DNA of 64,000 nt from Lagopus muta (taxonomy: Eukaryota > Chordata > Aves > Galliformes > Phasianidae), in contig NC_064439.1 in the NCBI RefSeq assembly GCF_023343835.1, forward strand, positions 32,190,508 through 32,254,507, given 5' to 3'. Positions 1 to 12,274 of this stretch are shown here, one piece after another. The stretch's first letter is position 1. Every line of letters starts with the position of its first letter. Both the position numbers and the translations under genes were made by a program. The notes under the pieces are model-generated. The model was not told the DNA's origin, searched no databases, and saw nothing but the letters and a program-made list of their open reading frames with translations.

Positions 1-1290
1 AAGAATGACTCAGAGTTTGGGGGAAGCGGTCCAAAAGCGGAGCGATGTGAATCCAAAGAGATATAAAGCACAGAGGAAAAGCTGTGCGTGAAGGCTACAG
101 AGGCACGCACACACTGTAAATACACCGTCGGTATGTACACAGAACAGGTCAGCCCGACAGCAGCACGGTGCTCACAAGCAGACACGAGCAGTGCTGTCGG
201 ACTGCGGTGTACACATCTGCTCCTGGCCCGGCCGAGGCGTCTCCCGCGAAGATCCAGCTAGGGTAGGTCTGCCTCAAATCCGCTATCTAACCGCTCTCTG
301 TTTCTGCAGCCCCGTCTGGAGCTTCAGAAAAAAAAAGTTTTTCCTTCTCTTTAAGCAGAAATAATCGATCGGTCATTTAGGGAAAAAAAAAAAAAAAAAA
401 AAATGGGGGGGAAAGGGGGAGAGAAGGAAAAAAAAAATAGAAAGCCAAACCCAACCCCACAGGAATGCCTTTCCCTGCCCGTTCCCGTGCCCGCCTTTCC
501 GCTGCGGGGCAGCCGGTTCGGAGCGCGCTGGCCGCCCTGTGCTGCGGGCGCAGAGCCCGGCGGGAGGCCGCCCCCGCCGCGGGCGCCGCGGACACAAAAG
601 GCGGCGGGCGCGGCGCGGAGGAGCGGCGGCGGCGGGCCCGGAGAGGTCGCTGTTGCCCGTTCCGCCGCCGCGGAGAGCGGCTCCGGGCACGCTGCAATCG
701 TGATCGTAACCGAGGCCTTGTGGGCCGCGTGGCGATGAGCCCGGGGGAGCGGGCCCGACGTCGAGGGCTCGGGGTTCCGAGGTCACCCCTCGGGAACCGC
801 GTGGACGAGAGCGGGCTCGGCGGGGCGGGCGGCCCGGAGCCCTGTGTGTCGGTACGCCCCTGGAAAAAGGGCTGCCCGGCTCCGTCTCTCCCCTCCCCCG
901 GGCGGCCGAGAGCTTTTCGTCCTCCGTTTTTGAATAAATCCAGACGGAAAAAAAATATAAGCGCTCCCCGCCCTCGCCCCCCTTCCGATCCCTCCGCCCG
1001 AGCTCTACCCACGCCGAGCGGAATGCAAAAACGCACCTGACCTTGAATGCAGCCTACGAGAGATATGAAAATCCCGCAAGCAGGCAGGGACTCGCTTAGG
1101 AGCTAGCTAACCTTGAAGAACTTGTCAAGCTTCCCCCCTCGGCTGCCGTGTTTATCTGAGGAATCAGAGGAGCCTCCGTTGCAGATGGGGAACAATGGCA
1201 TTGGGACTTGACGCCTACAGATAACTTCGGCGCTAAGATTTCTTCGGGCACAAAGGACCCTCGCACCAAGCATACCTGGTGATGATATCA
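1..1290. other. HOXA9-HOXA10 intergenic region with a CpG-rich block
   Basis: No recognisable coding exon is present. Positions about 480-1020 are very GC- and CpG-rich, like a CpG island. HOXA9 should lie beyond base 1, because miR-196 in vertebrates sits between HOXA9 and HOXA10; no HOXA9 protein sequence is seen here. An A run occupies 383-403. A TGACCTTGA site (reverse of TCAAGGTCA, an NR5A/ERR-type extended half-site) is at 1038-1046. The open frames here are compositional by-products of high GC. Confidence 0.6.
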
Positions 1291-1372
1291 GCTGAAGTAA
1301 TTAAGGCAGTTTCGTGCTGTAGAGAGAAAGGTGGAGCCCCAACAACATGAAACTACCTAAACCACAGAGCAG
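1291..1372 (-). ncRNA. MIR196: miR-196 precursor hairpin (HOXA locus)
   Basis: The minus strand of this stretch reads as a miR-196 stem-loop. The 5p arm carries the mature miRNA at 1338-1359 (seed AGGUAGU). Its centre reads UUUCAU, as in the miR-196a form, rather than UUUCCU as in human miR-196b. The loop side (CCACCUUUCUCUC) and the 3p arm (CAGCACGAAACUGCC, about 1301-1322) match my recollection of the human mir-196b hairpin closely, and the arms can pair. Its position between HOXA9 and HOXA10, on the same strand as the Hox genes, matches the conserved genomic location. miR-196 is known to repress Hox mRNAs, including HOXB8. It is probably processed from a primary transcript running from the HOXA10 side. 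Exact precursor ends are estimated. Confidence 0.95.
1338..1359 (-). ncRNA. mature miR-196-5p
   Basis: The minus strand is a 22-nt match to the vertebrate miR-196a mature sequence, starting UAGGUAGU and ending GUUGUUGGG. It lies on the 5' arm of the hairpin. Confidence 0.93.
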
Positions 1373-2383
1373 TTCTCAGGCGCTAATAGTTACTTTCCCC
1401 ATAGCCGTGGTCTTTAACTCAAGGATCCCGCTACGGAAATAAAACCAGAAACGTGACCCCGCAGTCCCTCTCGCCCCCCACGCACCCCGCCGGGCCCCCC
1501 GCGCCCCCCAGCCGGGTTCAGGGAAACAGAGAAATAGCATCAGAGCCCCCCCCCTCCCCCCCCCCCCCCCCTTCCCGAGGGCGGCTTTCGCCTCTCCATG
1601 CAGATGGGAAGGCCGTCCGCTGCGATGTTACATCATAAAAAGCTAACGGCTCCCTCTAAGCCCGGGTTCAAAGTCTCTCCCCCTCCTCCCAGCACACACA
1701 TACCCGGGAAGAAAGCTGGAGCTGTCGCTCCTCTGCCAGCCCTCGTTGTGCCTTCCCTTTGTGCGAGCTCCCGCTAGCTAAGCATGCAGCGAAGGAGGGA
1801 GGATGCAAAGGCGGCCCGGGGGGAATAAGCTCTCCCGCATGCAGCCAGGTAGGGAACGGCCCTGTCCGAGGGGGCCCGGTGACACGGAGGCGGCTCTCAC
1901 CTCCCCCCTCCCCATGCGCTCACCTTCACGGTTTCTTCCGAGCCCTGAGATAAAGCTACGGTTTGTCACCGTCCTCGGCAGCTAAAGATCTCTGCACCCT
2001 CGAAGGTGTGTGATTAAAAGGGGGTGGGGGTGGGGGGGTGGGTGAGAAAATAAAAATCTCTTCCCTACCCTCAAGAAATTGTAATTTGCTTCCTCAGTCT
2101 GTGCAGCTCCTCAGTCAACTGAAACCACTCGTTCAAGACAGCAACAATCCAGATATACTAGCAAGTCATAAAACTGAACAAAAGCCGACAAACCTTAGAG
2201 CACCATCGCTATATGGCCCAGACAAATTACGACCGTCTAGGTAATATTTAAATAGATTCCTAAAGTAATTGCAGGGGGTTTAGGCAACTATTCCTGTTGT
2301 AAAAGTTCTCGAAGACATAAAGTAGAACCTGAGGATAAACAGTCACAAAAAGAGGTAAAATTAAAAGGATTCATTCCACTTTT
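1373..2383. other. intergenic, miR-196 to HOXA10 3' end
   Basis: No gene recognised. It contains a long C-rich tract (about 1547-1572), a CpG-rich patch (1450-1960) and a G-rich tract (about 2021-2043). The pri-miR-196 transcript would be expected to cross it on the minus strand, but no promoter could be pinned down. Confidence 0.4.
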
Positions 2384-3638
2384 TTTATTCTTCTATGAGA
2401 ACATAAACATCGTCTTTTTCACGCACAGCAGCATTACAATATTAATTTATTCCGATTTAAGGTAAGAACTAGATATAGCTAGAACTAACATTTATAATAA
2501 CGATAGAATGCATTTGCTTAAAACGGTATCGGCGTTTTAATAATAATAGACATTTATACATATCTGTACTTATAGTTTTTCCCCTTCTTTCTTTCTCCTT
2601 TTTAAAATCTTTTTCTAATCTTTTTCACCTATAAGCTTGACCCTTTGATGCACGTAACTTCACAGTATAAAGGAAGACGGACGAACTCTCCCTCGCTATC
2701 TCAGGCTCTGGCTCAGAAAGTCCTTTTGATGTTCAGGATGTACACTTTGCAGTGAAATTAGTGAGGAAAAAGTGACGGCTTTTTTTTTTTTTTTTTTTTT
2801 TTTTTTTCTCTCAAGGGGGAATCGTTGTGTGCTTATCCCGTGTTACCAACGGTAACGCTATTTATCGACAAAAAAAAAAAAAAAAATCACTAATTCCACA
2901 TCTTTAAGCAAAACTACGTTACGTAAATATCTACAACCAGAAAGAGAGAGAGAAATTCAGAGGTAAGTGTCATAATTTAGTCCATGAGCGAGACGAACTT
3001 TTTTTTTTAATATCTTTAAAGAGAAGAGATTTCATTTTCCTGGCCAATTTCAAAGCCGTAATATTGACTTTCAAGGTAAAGAACAAAAAATTGCTCTTAA
3101 CGCTAGTTCCCATGAAGTCCTTTTAAAGGATGCCTGCATTTCATTATTGCAAGTCCTGCTTTGGGAAGGATAAAGGGGGAGGGGGGAGACAGGGAAAACA
3201 GAGGGAGAAAAAGCTGAGCTCCCAATATATAGAAATATGGCACGGCTTAAATAATTCATTCCGAAGCTACTTACAGTCCGAGTTACACCGCCTATATTTT
3301 AAAAGAATGCGCCTTTACTTTTCGGAGAGACATGGGGTTGGGAGAAGGGGGGAGGGGGGGGGTAATGTTTGCAGCTCCTGAAATCCTATTTCTGGGCTTT
3401 CAAAGTTTGAAAGAGCAAAGCGGGCCCGGGGAAGGCTGCAGGAACCGAGGAGGCTCACACATGGCCCTCAGCGTTAGCATGGCTTTCTTCCGCTCCCCCC
3501 GCAGCCCCGAAGCAGCCATTAAGACTTTAAGGACATACTGAGAACGTCTAAAATCGTTAATCCATACAGGTGCGGATGACTACAGCCTAGGAAAATGATA
3601 CTGGCTCTTTAAACCATAAAGATGTGTTTATAGGTTCA
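2384..3638 (-). other. HOXA10: HOXA10 3' UTR (probable)
   Basis: AT-rich sequence directly downstream of the HOXA10 stop codon. It holds candidate minus-strand AATAAA signals at 2446-2451 and 2384-2389, about 1.2 kb past the stop, which is a normal Hox 3' UTR length. A 28-base T run occupies 2780-2807. The true cleavage site cannot be fixed from sequence alone. Confidence 0.5.
2446..2451 (-). terminator. candidate HOXA10 polyadenylation signal
   Basis: TTTATT on the plus strand is AATAAA on the minus strand. A second copy lies at 2384-2389. Either could end the HOXA10 mRNA; the choice between them is a guess. Confidence 0.35.
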
Positions 3639-3913
3639 TCAAGAGAAATTAAAGTTGGCTGTGAGCTCCCGAATCCTATTCTCTCTGTTCATTTTCTTCA
3701 GTTTCATTCTGCGGTTTTGAAACCAGATTTTAACTTGTCTGTCTGTGAGATGGACTGTGCGGCTGATCTCTAGGCGACGCTCACGAGTCAGGTACATATT
3801 GAACAGAAACTCCTTTTCCAGCTCGAGAGTTTGATGCTTGGTATAGGGGCACCGTTTCTTTCGGCCACTTTTTGCGGTTAGCCAGTTTGCTGCATTTTCT
3901 CCTTTTGAATTGC
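3639..3913 (-). CDS. HOXA10: HOXA10 coding exon 2 (homeobox)
   Basis: The acceptor CTAG is at 3914-3915, and the exon begins GC-AAT-TCA ([10 protein letters not shown]). It encodes the whole homeodomain, [19 protein letters not shown] through [15 protein letters not shown], and ends ANFNFS with TGA at 3639-3641. Confidence 0.97.
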
Positions 3914-6076
3914 CTAGTTTTGAGAAAGTAAAAGAGGGACATTACCAGCGGGTAGGAAGCAAACAGCTGGGGGAGAGGGTGGAAAGCGTGTGTGGGTGTG
4001 TGCGCATACAGGGGCTCGCTCCTCCAGTGCTGGGGTGTGGTGGCCTTCCGAAAGCTCCCGAGCGCTCTCCTAAAGGCCCTGGGGCTGCCACGGGGCAGCC
4101 TTTCCTCTGCTGGGATGCTCGGAGGGGAGCCCAGCTCCGACCCCCCGAAATGGGCTTCTCCCCGCTCCGACCCCGCCGTTCCTGGGGGGCGGCTCGGTGC
4201 GGAGCCTGAAGCCTTTCGGCCCTCCCGAGACACCTGCTTCCAAAAACAAAAGCCACCCGAAACGGGAGGATCTCAGCTTCGTAAGTGTGCTCTGGGGGCT
4301 GAAAACAAGGTGAGCTGCAGGGCCGGAGCCCCCTGCCTCCCGGACTGCCTCGCCATGGCCTTTTGCTCTCCCACGAATCGGCGAAAGAAAAAAAAATAAT
4401 AATAAAAGAAAGGGGGGGGAAAAATCACCCCCTTTCAGGGCGGGAAGTCCTATCGCTGGAACCGTAAGGGAAAGAAGTAACACCGATCCCTCGATGGCTC
4501 GGAGTGGCTCGCAGGCGTGGGGCTGGCTCTCTAGGAGCTTTCCTTTGCTTGCCTTTCGTTTTGATCTTTAAATTATTTTTAATTATTATTATTCTCCAAT
4601 GGGGCGCCTGAAGGAATAACAGGGCGTCTGAAATGCAGCCAGAGAGGAGTGCCTAGAAAGTCTGCGGCCCACGGAAGGGGAGCTAGGCTTTCGCCATGGG
4701 GACCGGAGAGGGAAATAAATAGGCGAATGAATAAATAACAACCCTGTTATCTAGTGTAGACGCTGAAGGATATTCGCGGTGCATTCATCAGTCTAATTTG
4801 ATAGCAGTTCATAGATGGCACATTTCAGCGCGGCTGTTATTCCGAAAAGCATTCTGGATCGTAAAATATAACTTACCGCGTTAATAGGTTTATTTATTGG
4901 CACTGCCTATTGCTTATTTTGGATGCCATACAAACATCTCTGTTATCTGGTAGGCACCTTCCCATCGCAGGGGAAAGATTGAGCTCGTTTTTCTATACGT
5001 TTAAGCCGCACGCAGGCGAAAGTTGCCCAGAGCGGAGGCTCTCGAGGTTTTAAGCTATAGGACGGACGTTAATTTTTACGGCAACCCCGTGCCCGAATAT
5101 TACAAAGTTCAGAAGGTCACCGCGAGCAGCGCTTCTTGGCAGCCCTGCGGGGCAGCCAGGATCCTCCTTTCGCGTCGTGACGCTCCTCGCCCGCGTTTCC
5201 TTTTTAATTACCGTTATCACCGTTTCCTAAGCCTCACCCCGCCGTGCTTCGCTTACCTACGGACTCCTTCTCGGGAGAGGCCTTGCTGCCCTCCGACGGC
5301 GCGGGGGAGAGCTCCTCGGCGGTAGACGACGAAGCGCGGGTCTCGTCCTCCCGCTGGGAGCCGCACGCCGAGGGGCTGGGGGAGCGCTCCTCGTCCTCCC
5401 TCCTGCCCGCCTCCGGCACGGGCGGCCCCGACGGCGGCGGCTGGAAGCGGCCGGGGGGCTGCGGAGCGAAGGGGGCCGCCCCGGCCGGCCCCGCGCCGTA
5501 GCCCTTGGAGGTGCCGTAAGCCTGGGAGAGGCGGAAGTAGCCCGGGACCGGCACCCCGGTGCCGTTGGCGGAGGGGCTGACCTCGGCGCTCAGCCGCGGG
5601 AAGGGAGCGAGGTCGGCGGCGGCCGAGCCCTTGGGGCATTTCTCTGAGTCATAGAGGCAGTAGGAGCTCTCCTCCTTAATGTTTTGAGCGAAGGAGCACG
5701 AGGTGGCCTGCTGGCTCTCCGGCTCTTCCATGCGACAGGAGCGGGGCGGGTCTAGCCACACTTCCATCCCCGACACGTAGGGGTGCGTGCTGGGGACCAT
5801 GCTTTGCGAAGTACCTTCATTGCGTTTGCCCAGGACGGGGAACAGTCCGCAGCCCTGCAGCCCGTAGGACAGCTCGGACGCCTGTGGCAGGTAGAGCCCG
5901 CTGCCCGGGTAGTAGCCGCCTCCTCCTCCGCCTCCGCCTCCTGCTCCCGCCGCGTCCCCTCTGCCCGCGCTGATCAACGAGTCCACCAGGAAAGAGTTTG
6001 CAGCCGGGCTCTCGGAGCATGACATTGTCGTGGAATAATTTGGCGAAGGGAGCGGATAGCCCTTCCTGGCTGACAT
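3639..6076 (-). CDS. HOXA10: HOXA10 homeobox transcription factor, join(3639..3913, 5257..6076) on minus
   Basis: HOXA10 is a nuclear sequence-specific transcription factor of the AbdB class (paralog group 10) that patterns limb, lumbar axis and genital tract. The start [15 protein letters not shown] and the following [15 protein letters not shown] are diagnostic of HOXA10. The spliced protein is 364 residues, somewhat shorter than the human one. It has a Gly-rich run (about residues 45-55), the conserved stretch [20 protein letters not shown], a Pro/Ser/acidic region, then the ANW tryptophan motif (residues 282-284, PBX contact) and a homeodomain at about 290-349 with WFQNRR at 337-342. It ends TANFNFS. 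The splice joins GTA-G to GC-AAT, keeping the reading frame. It lies between miR-196 and HOXA11 in the conserved order. No damage was seen. Confidence 0.98.
3914..5256 (-). other. HOXA10: HOXA10 intron
   Basis: A 1343-base intron with a GTAAGC donor at 5251-5256 and an AG acceptor at 3914-3915. It includes a GC-rich part (about 3990-4350) and an AT-rich part (4560-4960) with a TTTATTGG site at 4893-4900. Confidence 0.93.
5257..6076 (-). CDS. HOXA10: HOXA10 coding exon 1
   Basis: Begins at the ATG at 6074-6076 (MSARKGY) and ends with codon GTA plus one base before a GTAAGC donor. An upstream out-of-frame ATG (MFCTRNV frame) lies 16 bases before the start. The MSARKGY start is chosen because it is the conserved N-terminus of the family. 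Confidence 0.97.
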
Positions 6077-7012
6077 TTCTTGTGCAAAACATGCTGAATA
6101 TGATTAGAGATACCCCCGCACCGCGGCGAACGCTTGCAGCCAATGGAAGCCCGGGCCTCCCAAGCAACCCCTCCCCGTCTGGTTTCGTATGCACCGAGCT
6201 TGCTCTCAGGTCGACCTCTGAATTTGGGATATGGATGGATATTAATGTGCGATATGGATTTCCAGCCACACGCACACGTGCGGAGCGGCGCGGCGGGGCA
6301 GGGCCGGAGCGGGGCAGGCGGCGGCTCCCGGCTCTCTCCGCTCTGCCCCACGCACCGCTCTGCGCGGCGGTGTTTATGACACCCCGGCTGCGGCCGCGGC
6401 CAGATGAAGCTTTTATTATCGCTCCTCTCTCCCCGCGGTCGGGCTCTCCGGAAGCGATCCGTGCTCACCTCCCCGAGCAGCCCTTGTGTGTCACGAAATT
6501 AATAAAGCCGCGGCTCTCCCTGTGTTTTATGCTCAGGCTCTGCTCGTTTTATTTGATTGTCTCTCTCTTTTTTTTTTTTCTTTTTTTCTTTTTTTTTTTA
6601 AGAATGAGAGACGTGTTATTGTTTATCACAATCGTCGGGAACTGTAAAGGGCCCTGGTGTCTCCTGCGTTCGAAACCCTGAAAGGCAGGGAGCCCTTTCA
6701 GCCCCATATCACCCCCAGCTAACATTTCCAAGAGATAAAGAGCTGGCTGCTGCGCTTAGGAATCTCGGAGGGAGCAGTGCCACTCTGGAGGATTAATTGT
6801 GCGGTTGCAGCTTCTAATGCTGTAGTTAACGCTGGATTCTTCCCGAGGTCTGATTGCCATTTAAAATCCAAAGCCAGACATATGCCACAGAAAGAATCCA
6901 GACGTGAGCAGCTCAGATGGATGCTCGCACGATGCTGCGCACCCTGTTTATTGGCGTGTTTATATTTGGGCGATCATTTTTATTTCCCCCCCCCCGCTCC
7001 AGGTTCTCCCCT

Positions 7013-7037
7013 CCCCCCCCCCCCCCCCCCCCCCCCC
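7013..7037. repeat. 25-base C homopolymer
   Basis: An uninterrupted run of C after a shorter C tract (6976-6985). Its length is likely to vary or be mis-sequenced. Confidence 0.9.
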
Positions 7038-10000
7038 TTTTGGATCATTCACTCTTCTCCTCTCCAGAAGCACCGTCTCTGTCGCAAGCGCTGCATTAAA
7101 TAATAGAGAGAAGGATACGCAGATGAATCCTGAGATAGGAGACAGCTCTGTCCTGCCAATTTGTAATTGTGGCGGAGGGAGCAGACAGATAGCAGACAGA
7201 CAGGCACGCAGACAGAGAGACACATAGATTTTTTAATGAATCGCTTAATGATCGCTTGCTTTCACTTCCATCATCTTTCGCTTAGGCCATTTTGAAGTCG
7301 CCTGCCTGCCTGGCCAGAGGAATTAAGGCTTCTCCAGCCGGAGCGGAGCCTGGGACTACTCGAGGTTTTCCAGCTCTCGCTGCCCACCCGAGAGCAGCAG
7401 AGCTCGCTCTTCTTTCCCGCGGCATCTCCTCCCGGGGAAGCAGAGCCGGCGGCCCCGCTCCCGGGGGGCCGGAAGAGATGCGGCCGCTCTGCCCGCTGCC
7501 CTCGCCAGAGCCGCGCGGAGTGCCGCGTCTCGGCCCTACCCTTGGCGTTCAGAGAGCCCCGGAGGGAAGAGCTGTCCCCCCCACCCCCGGCTCTGACACG
7601 CCTCACGTGGTCTCCGGGGTGAGCGGTCGCCTACGAGAGGGAAATTACTATTTTATTTTTTCTCCCCAGTTTTGCCATTGCTCCGGACGGGTAGTTCTGG
7701 GGCAGCGGGACACAAGTGAGCAAGCCGCTCTGCTGGGGCCCTCCCCAGGCTCCGTCTTCGTCAACTAGAAGGCTGCGGCAGGGAGAGGTCGTTACAACTT
7801 CACAGTCGCCATAAAACCTTGATGGAAAGGCGCCCGATATTCCCAGCGTTCTCGGGCTTACCCTTGAGTGCCGAGCGGGATCTTCTGTCGGATGGGGGAT
7901 AGGAGGGGGCCCGACACCCTGCGGAAACCCTCCGAGGTTGTCCCTACGTTTCCTCCCGTAATACCGTTTGTGTTTCCCAAATGCGAGATGTGTTAACGCG
8001 TGATGGACAAACCCTTATCAGATTCCTCTGAGGGCCGTATCACCGCTAACAAAATTAATACCGTGCAAGGAACCATTTTATTGGTTCCTATACAGGAAGG
8101 CTATTATCAATAGGCTTAGCGTTATAAATGCAGATCTAAATAAAGTGAAACGTGAGCCCCAGCTCCACGCTCCCAATACATTTCTCTGCACAAGTCAGGT
8201 ATAAAAATTACTCTGGGGAAGTCCGCTCTTGCGGTATGTTTGTTTTGCATTTGCCAAATTAAATAGGAATGGATTGCAAACCTAAAAACCGTACGGAATC
8301 GAGGAGTAACGCTTGAAATCCTTCCAAAGCTGTTTTTAAAATAAGCAGCTCCCTTTTAAAAATTGGATTAAAGCGAGGAAAGGCCCTTAAAAGGACATCG
8401 AGATCCTCCTGAATAAAAGGGGCCCAAAACGCATCACAACAAACGCGAGTTGGCCGCTTCCACCTTCTCGAGTGCTAACGCAGACTGCATCAGACAAAAG
8501 GCGCGGAGGACAGAGATGATTCGGAAGAAGAAAACCAGATTTTAGCCTCATTTCTCTTCCTCCCCTCACTCAGGCCCCCGAGGGTTCGACGGCGCAGGGG
8601 CCGTGGCTCGGCTCTCGGTGGCTGTGCACGAAGGCAGAGCTCCGATCGTGCGGGATCTGCCGTCGGGAGCGCCGGTCGGGGCCGCTCGTTTGGTCCTCAG
8701 CCCTACGCCGGGTGGCTGCCGGGGCACTCCGCCTCGATCGTGAACTCCGCTCGGAGCTGCATTATCTCCGCTTTCTTTAATCGCTAACAAGGCCAAGGCA
8801 AATAGTAACCGGCATCATCAAACCCACTGAAGTAAAACTAATAACGCGCGCTTGGTTCTTAACTATAAAAGATAATGGTCAATTCCGACTAAACTGAGCT
8901 AATTTGGCATGCGTTGGGTGTAGCTACCGCATTGCCGGCGCTTAACAACGTGCCCCTCAGAGCTTAACCCCCGTTTAAAAGAAATTTTAAAGAATATTGT
9001 GGACGCCAGGGGACGAGAAACGCTTTCTTTCTAATTCCGCTTCCGTAAGGAAAGCCGTCCCAGGGTCCATAAAACCGAGCAAATAAAATTCTGATAAATA
9101 TCAAAGCCGGCTAGTGGGTGATTTCGTGGAGAATCTGAATTCGCGGCGTGCGTAGACAACGCTATCAAAATAAAACTTTATTGATCTAAGAAAAATATAA
9201 TAGATGCATTAATAGCGTCGTTAAGCCGTTTTATTGGTTGGCCCAAAATTAAAAACAAAAAGGGAATAAATAAAACCCGACAGCTCAGCCTCAGCGAACT
9301 CCTGACTGGAAATTTCAAAACGCGTCACGTTAAACCGTGATTTATCTTTTTTATTATTAGCCCGTATAAAGCAAAAGATCAGCGCCGTTAATCCGGAGAC
9401 CCGTTTTGCGAGCTAATTAAAATATGTTTTTATTTGTAGACACGGGGAAAAGTGCAACGTGCGGAGAGGCGGAGGGCCTCGCAGCGCGCCGCGGAGTGCA
9501 TGCGCCGCCTGGCTGAGGACAGAGCGCGCAGTGCGTCGTGTGCCTTTCCCCAAATTAATGCAATCAGGGTATAGTTCTTTAATATTGGAACTGTCAGTCG
9601 TCAGCAACGTGCGTGTGTGTGCGCGCCAGATTCCTCCTTTATTTATTTATTTACCCTCCCTTCTTCCCCCTTCCACCCCCTCTTTTTGCTGGAATTGCTC
9701 CAAAGGAGGCGGATTTCAAACAGGAGGTTTAGGAACTGCGGCCGTGCCAAGTTAGGTGACAAATGACGGCCTCACTAATTTTATCTTGCCTAGAAATACT
9801 TTCACGCTGAGGGTTGGGGTGGGCGAGGGGGAGGGGGGGGCTTGGCTTGTTGTGGCGGATTATGCTGTTAAAAATGAGGGTGAGATTCAATTTTATTCCG
9901 CCATCCGGGGGCTCGTTCTCCTAAATATATTTCGGCGGCTGCGCGGATCGGTTTACTCGTTTGGATTAGGAACATATTTTGCGAATGAGTCTGACGAGCT

Positions 10001-10392
10001 CCGAATTCTGGCGTGCGGTGGAACAAAACGCGCCCCGTCCGATTCATTCCGGCTCCATCCCATCGCCATTCCCCGGCCCCGCTCCGAACAAGGGGGTCCT
10101 ATTGTCTGCTGAGCCCCAACACCGCGAGGAAGTACCAGCGGTATCGGGTTATGCGGCCGTCGGTAGAACCATAAACATACAAATCCGCCTTTTTAAGTGC
10201 ACCCTTTTTATTGAGAGAGATGGGCCGCGCAGCTGTAACAGAGCGTTTGAAACTGTATCCCCTCTCCCCTTTTTGTAACTGCCCATAAGATCTGGGTGCT
10301 CATACAAATATCTTTCTGCTTGCAGTGCAGCGCTCACACACACACACGTTGGCCCGACGCTTTGATTCGGGGCGTTTAATGAAAAGATTATG

Positions 10393-10393
<1 letters not shown>

Positions 10394-10440
<47 letters not shown>
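10394..10440. repeat. (AC)n microsatellite followed by A run
   Basis: About 15 AC units (10394-10423) followed by an A run to 10440. Confidence 0.9.
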
Positions 10441-10683
10441 GACGGCGACAAAACACAAACCCAAAGAGCTCATGAAAAAGTCTCCCAGGGGTTTGGATGT
10501 GGTATGCGCACTGAAGTCGAGTACACGATTAATTAAACACAGTGTAGACACTGAGTTGGCTTCGCCTCTTCCATCCGAAACACGCAAACCCAAATCATGT
10601 GAAATAATAAACAGTTATTGTAAGAAACGAGCTTGTTTTTTTTAAATATTATCCTATGACCGCGGCCGTCAGTAAACAATTCG

Positions 10684-10697
10684 TAACCAGAGGGCGC
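10684..10697 (+). promoter_or_regulatory. CTCF-like site
   Basis: TAACCAGAGGGCGC matches 12 of 14 positions of the core CCASYAGRKGGCRS by eye, including all nine of the AGRKGGCRS half. CTCF sites between HOXA10 and HOXA11 are known in mammals; occupancy here is inference. Confidence 0.45.
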
Positions 10698-11453
10698 TTT
10701 AACTGCTGCTGGGGTCCCTTTGATTTATTCAGCAGAGTATTGAATGGAGCAGGGAAACAACAAGGGGAAAAATAAATATTTGATCAAATATGCTGAGTTT
10801 AACTCGGCTGGTGTAAAATGAAACGTTTCAAAGGGACCCTCAGCGACTGCCCCGCTCCTCCTCGGGACGTGACTTCTTAGGGCCCGACGTTTCCGAGGGG
10901 AGGTCAGAAGAGATCGGGTCCCGAGCTTTTAATGGAGCATCTTTGATGAAATCGATAGGTTCCGATAATCATCTGAGAAATGCTCTCTGCCGGCTCAACA
11001 TGTGCTTTTAACTAGGCTTGCAACAGCTCCCCAGGAGCACTGTTTTAAAGGCCGCTGTCTTTAAAATAGAGGCAACTCGCATTAGTTTACATACAAAGAC
11101 TCTTGGGGGAGCAAAGACAACACAATTATTTTTTTTTCCCTGAGATAGCTATTCAAATAGAGTATGCCCTCTGTTAATATACAAGCGGGCTGAAATATGT
11201 AGCCAAACCAGTATCTCCATACAATACCGCATTTCCTCTCCCCCTGCCCCCCCCGCCCCTTCTCAAATGGAGACATAACAAAAACATGTGAAACTTTTAT
11301 GGGCGAGAAAAGTAACCTGGAGTTAGGGATACTCATAGCCGGGATAGAGTTTCAAAGCTACAACCCCGAGCAGCCCTGAGCACATGAGAATGTGAGACTG
11401 CTGGTTGTTTACGGCCCATGTTCTAGCTTGGATAGATAGATGGACAGATAGAT

Positions 11454-11553
11454 AGGTGGGTGGATGGATGGATGGATGGATAGATGGATGGATGGATGGA
11501 TGGATGGATGGATGGATGGATGGATGAATGGATGCATGGATGGATGGGTGGAC
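11454..11553. repeat. (GGAT)n microsatellite
   Basis: GGAT/TGGA repeats, mostly perfect, with interruptions such as TAGA, TGAA and TGCA. Preceded by GATA-like units from 11430. The long frames reading [11 protein letters not shown] here are artefacts of this repeat. Confidence 0.95.
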
Positions 11554-12260
11554 GGCCGGCCAATCTGGTCCTTCATGCATGCTGACTTAACGTGCAACAG
11601 CATGCTTAGTTTTGAGCATAAGTGTGTCAAAACTTGTTTACCACAGGCTGCATCCAGCTGCGAGGAAGCAGGCTCTCCTTTTAAGTTACCAAGCGACCCT
11701 AACTAAACTACAGTTCAAGTCCAATAAGATCGTCAGAATTGTCTGTCATTTGTAGTCTGGGTTGCCATAGATCTAGTTGATTGAAGACACCTACTGTTCC
11801 CCACATAAATGTCAAGTTTCATAATATTTCCAGCGCTACAATTTTTATAACTGGAAGAAATCTACGAGTTTCTCTGCAAAAAGAATTTCCAGATACCGTG
11901 GATTTTCCACGCCGCCGGCCAAAACTTTACCAAGAAACAGAAAAAGGTCAGCAGCGCCTCAGAAAGCCCCTGCGACGTTCATTCACCGCTTTAATCACCA
12001 ACTTTCGAGCTCCGCTTCCACTGCCGGTGCCGAGGCCGGCCCTCCCCGCGCCCCGCGTTGGCACCGCACCCGCCGTCCCCTCTGGCCGCGGGGCACGCAC
12101 AGAGCACTTACCTCCGCGCATCGCCTACGCCGGAGCCCCGCGGCCCGACCTCCGCCGGGTCCCTCGCGCTAATTGAGCGTGCGGCCGCGAAGTGAACAAA
12201 GGCCAAGATTCCGCCGGGCTGCTCTCCTCGGCCGGCGGCTTTGACATTGATCTGACGATC

Positions 12261-12274
12261 GCCATCTGGCGGCC
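12261..12274 (-). promoter_or_regulatory. CTCF-like site
   Basis: On the minus strand, CCGCCAGATGGCGA (12259-12272) matches the CTCF core at 12 of 14 positions by eye. It sits inside the CpG-rich block next to the candidate distal HOXA10 first exon and faces opposite to the site at 10684. Confidence 0.45.

Noticed and set aside
1-1040. Possible HOXA9 exon 1 in the CpG-rich block
   Set aside because: No HOXA9-type N-terminal or hexapeptide sequence in any frame.
5244-6022. Plus-strand and alternate minus-strand frames over HOXA10 exon 1
   Set aside because: Shadows of the HOXA10 coding frame; Arg/Ala/Pro-rich with no known homologue.
11323-11630. Frames rich in HPSI repeats
   Set aside because: Translation of the (GGAT)n microsatellite.
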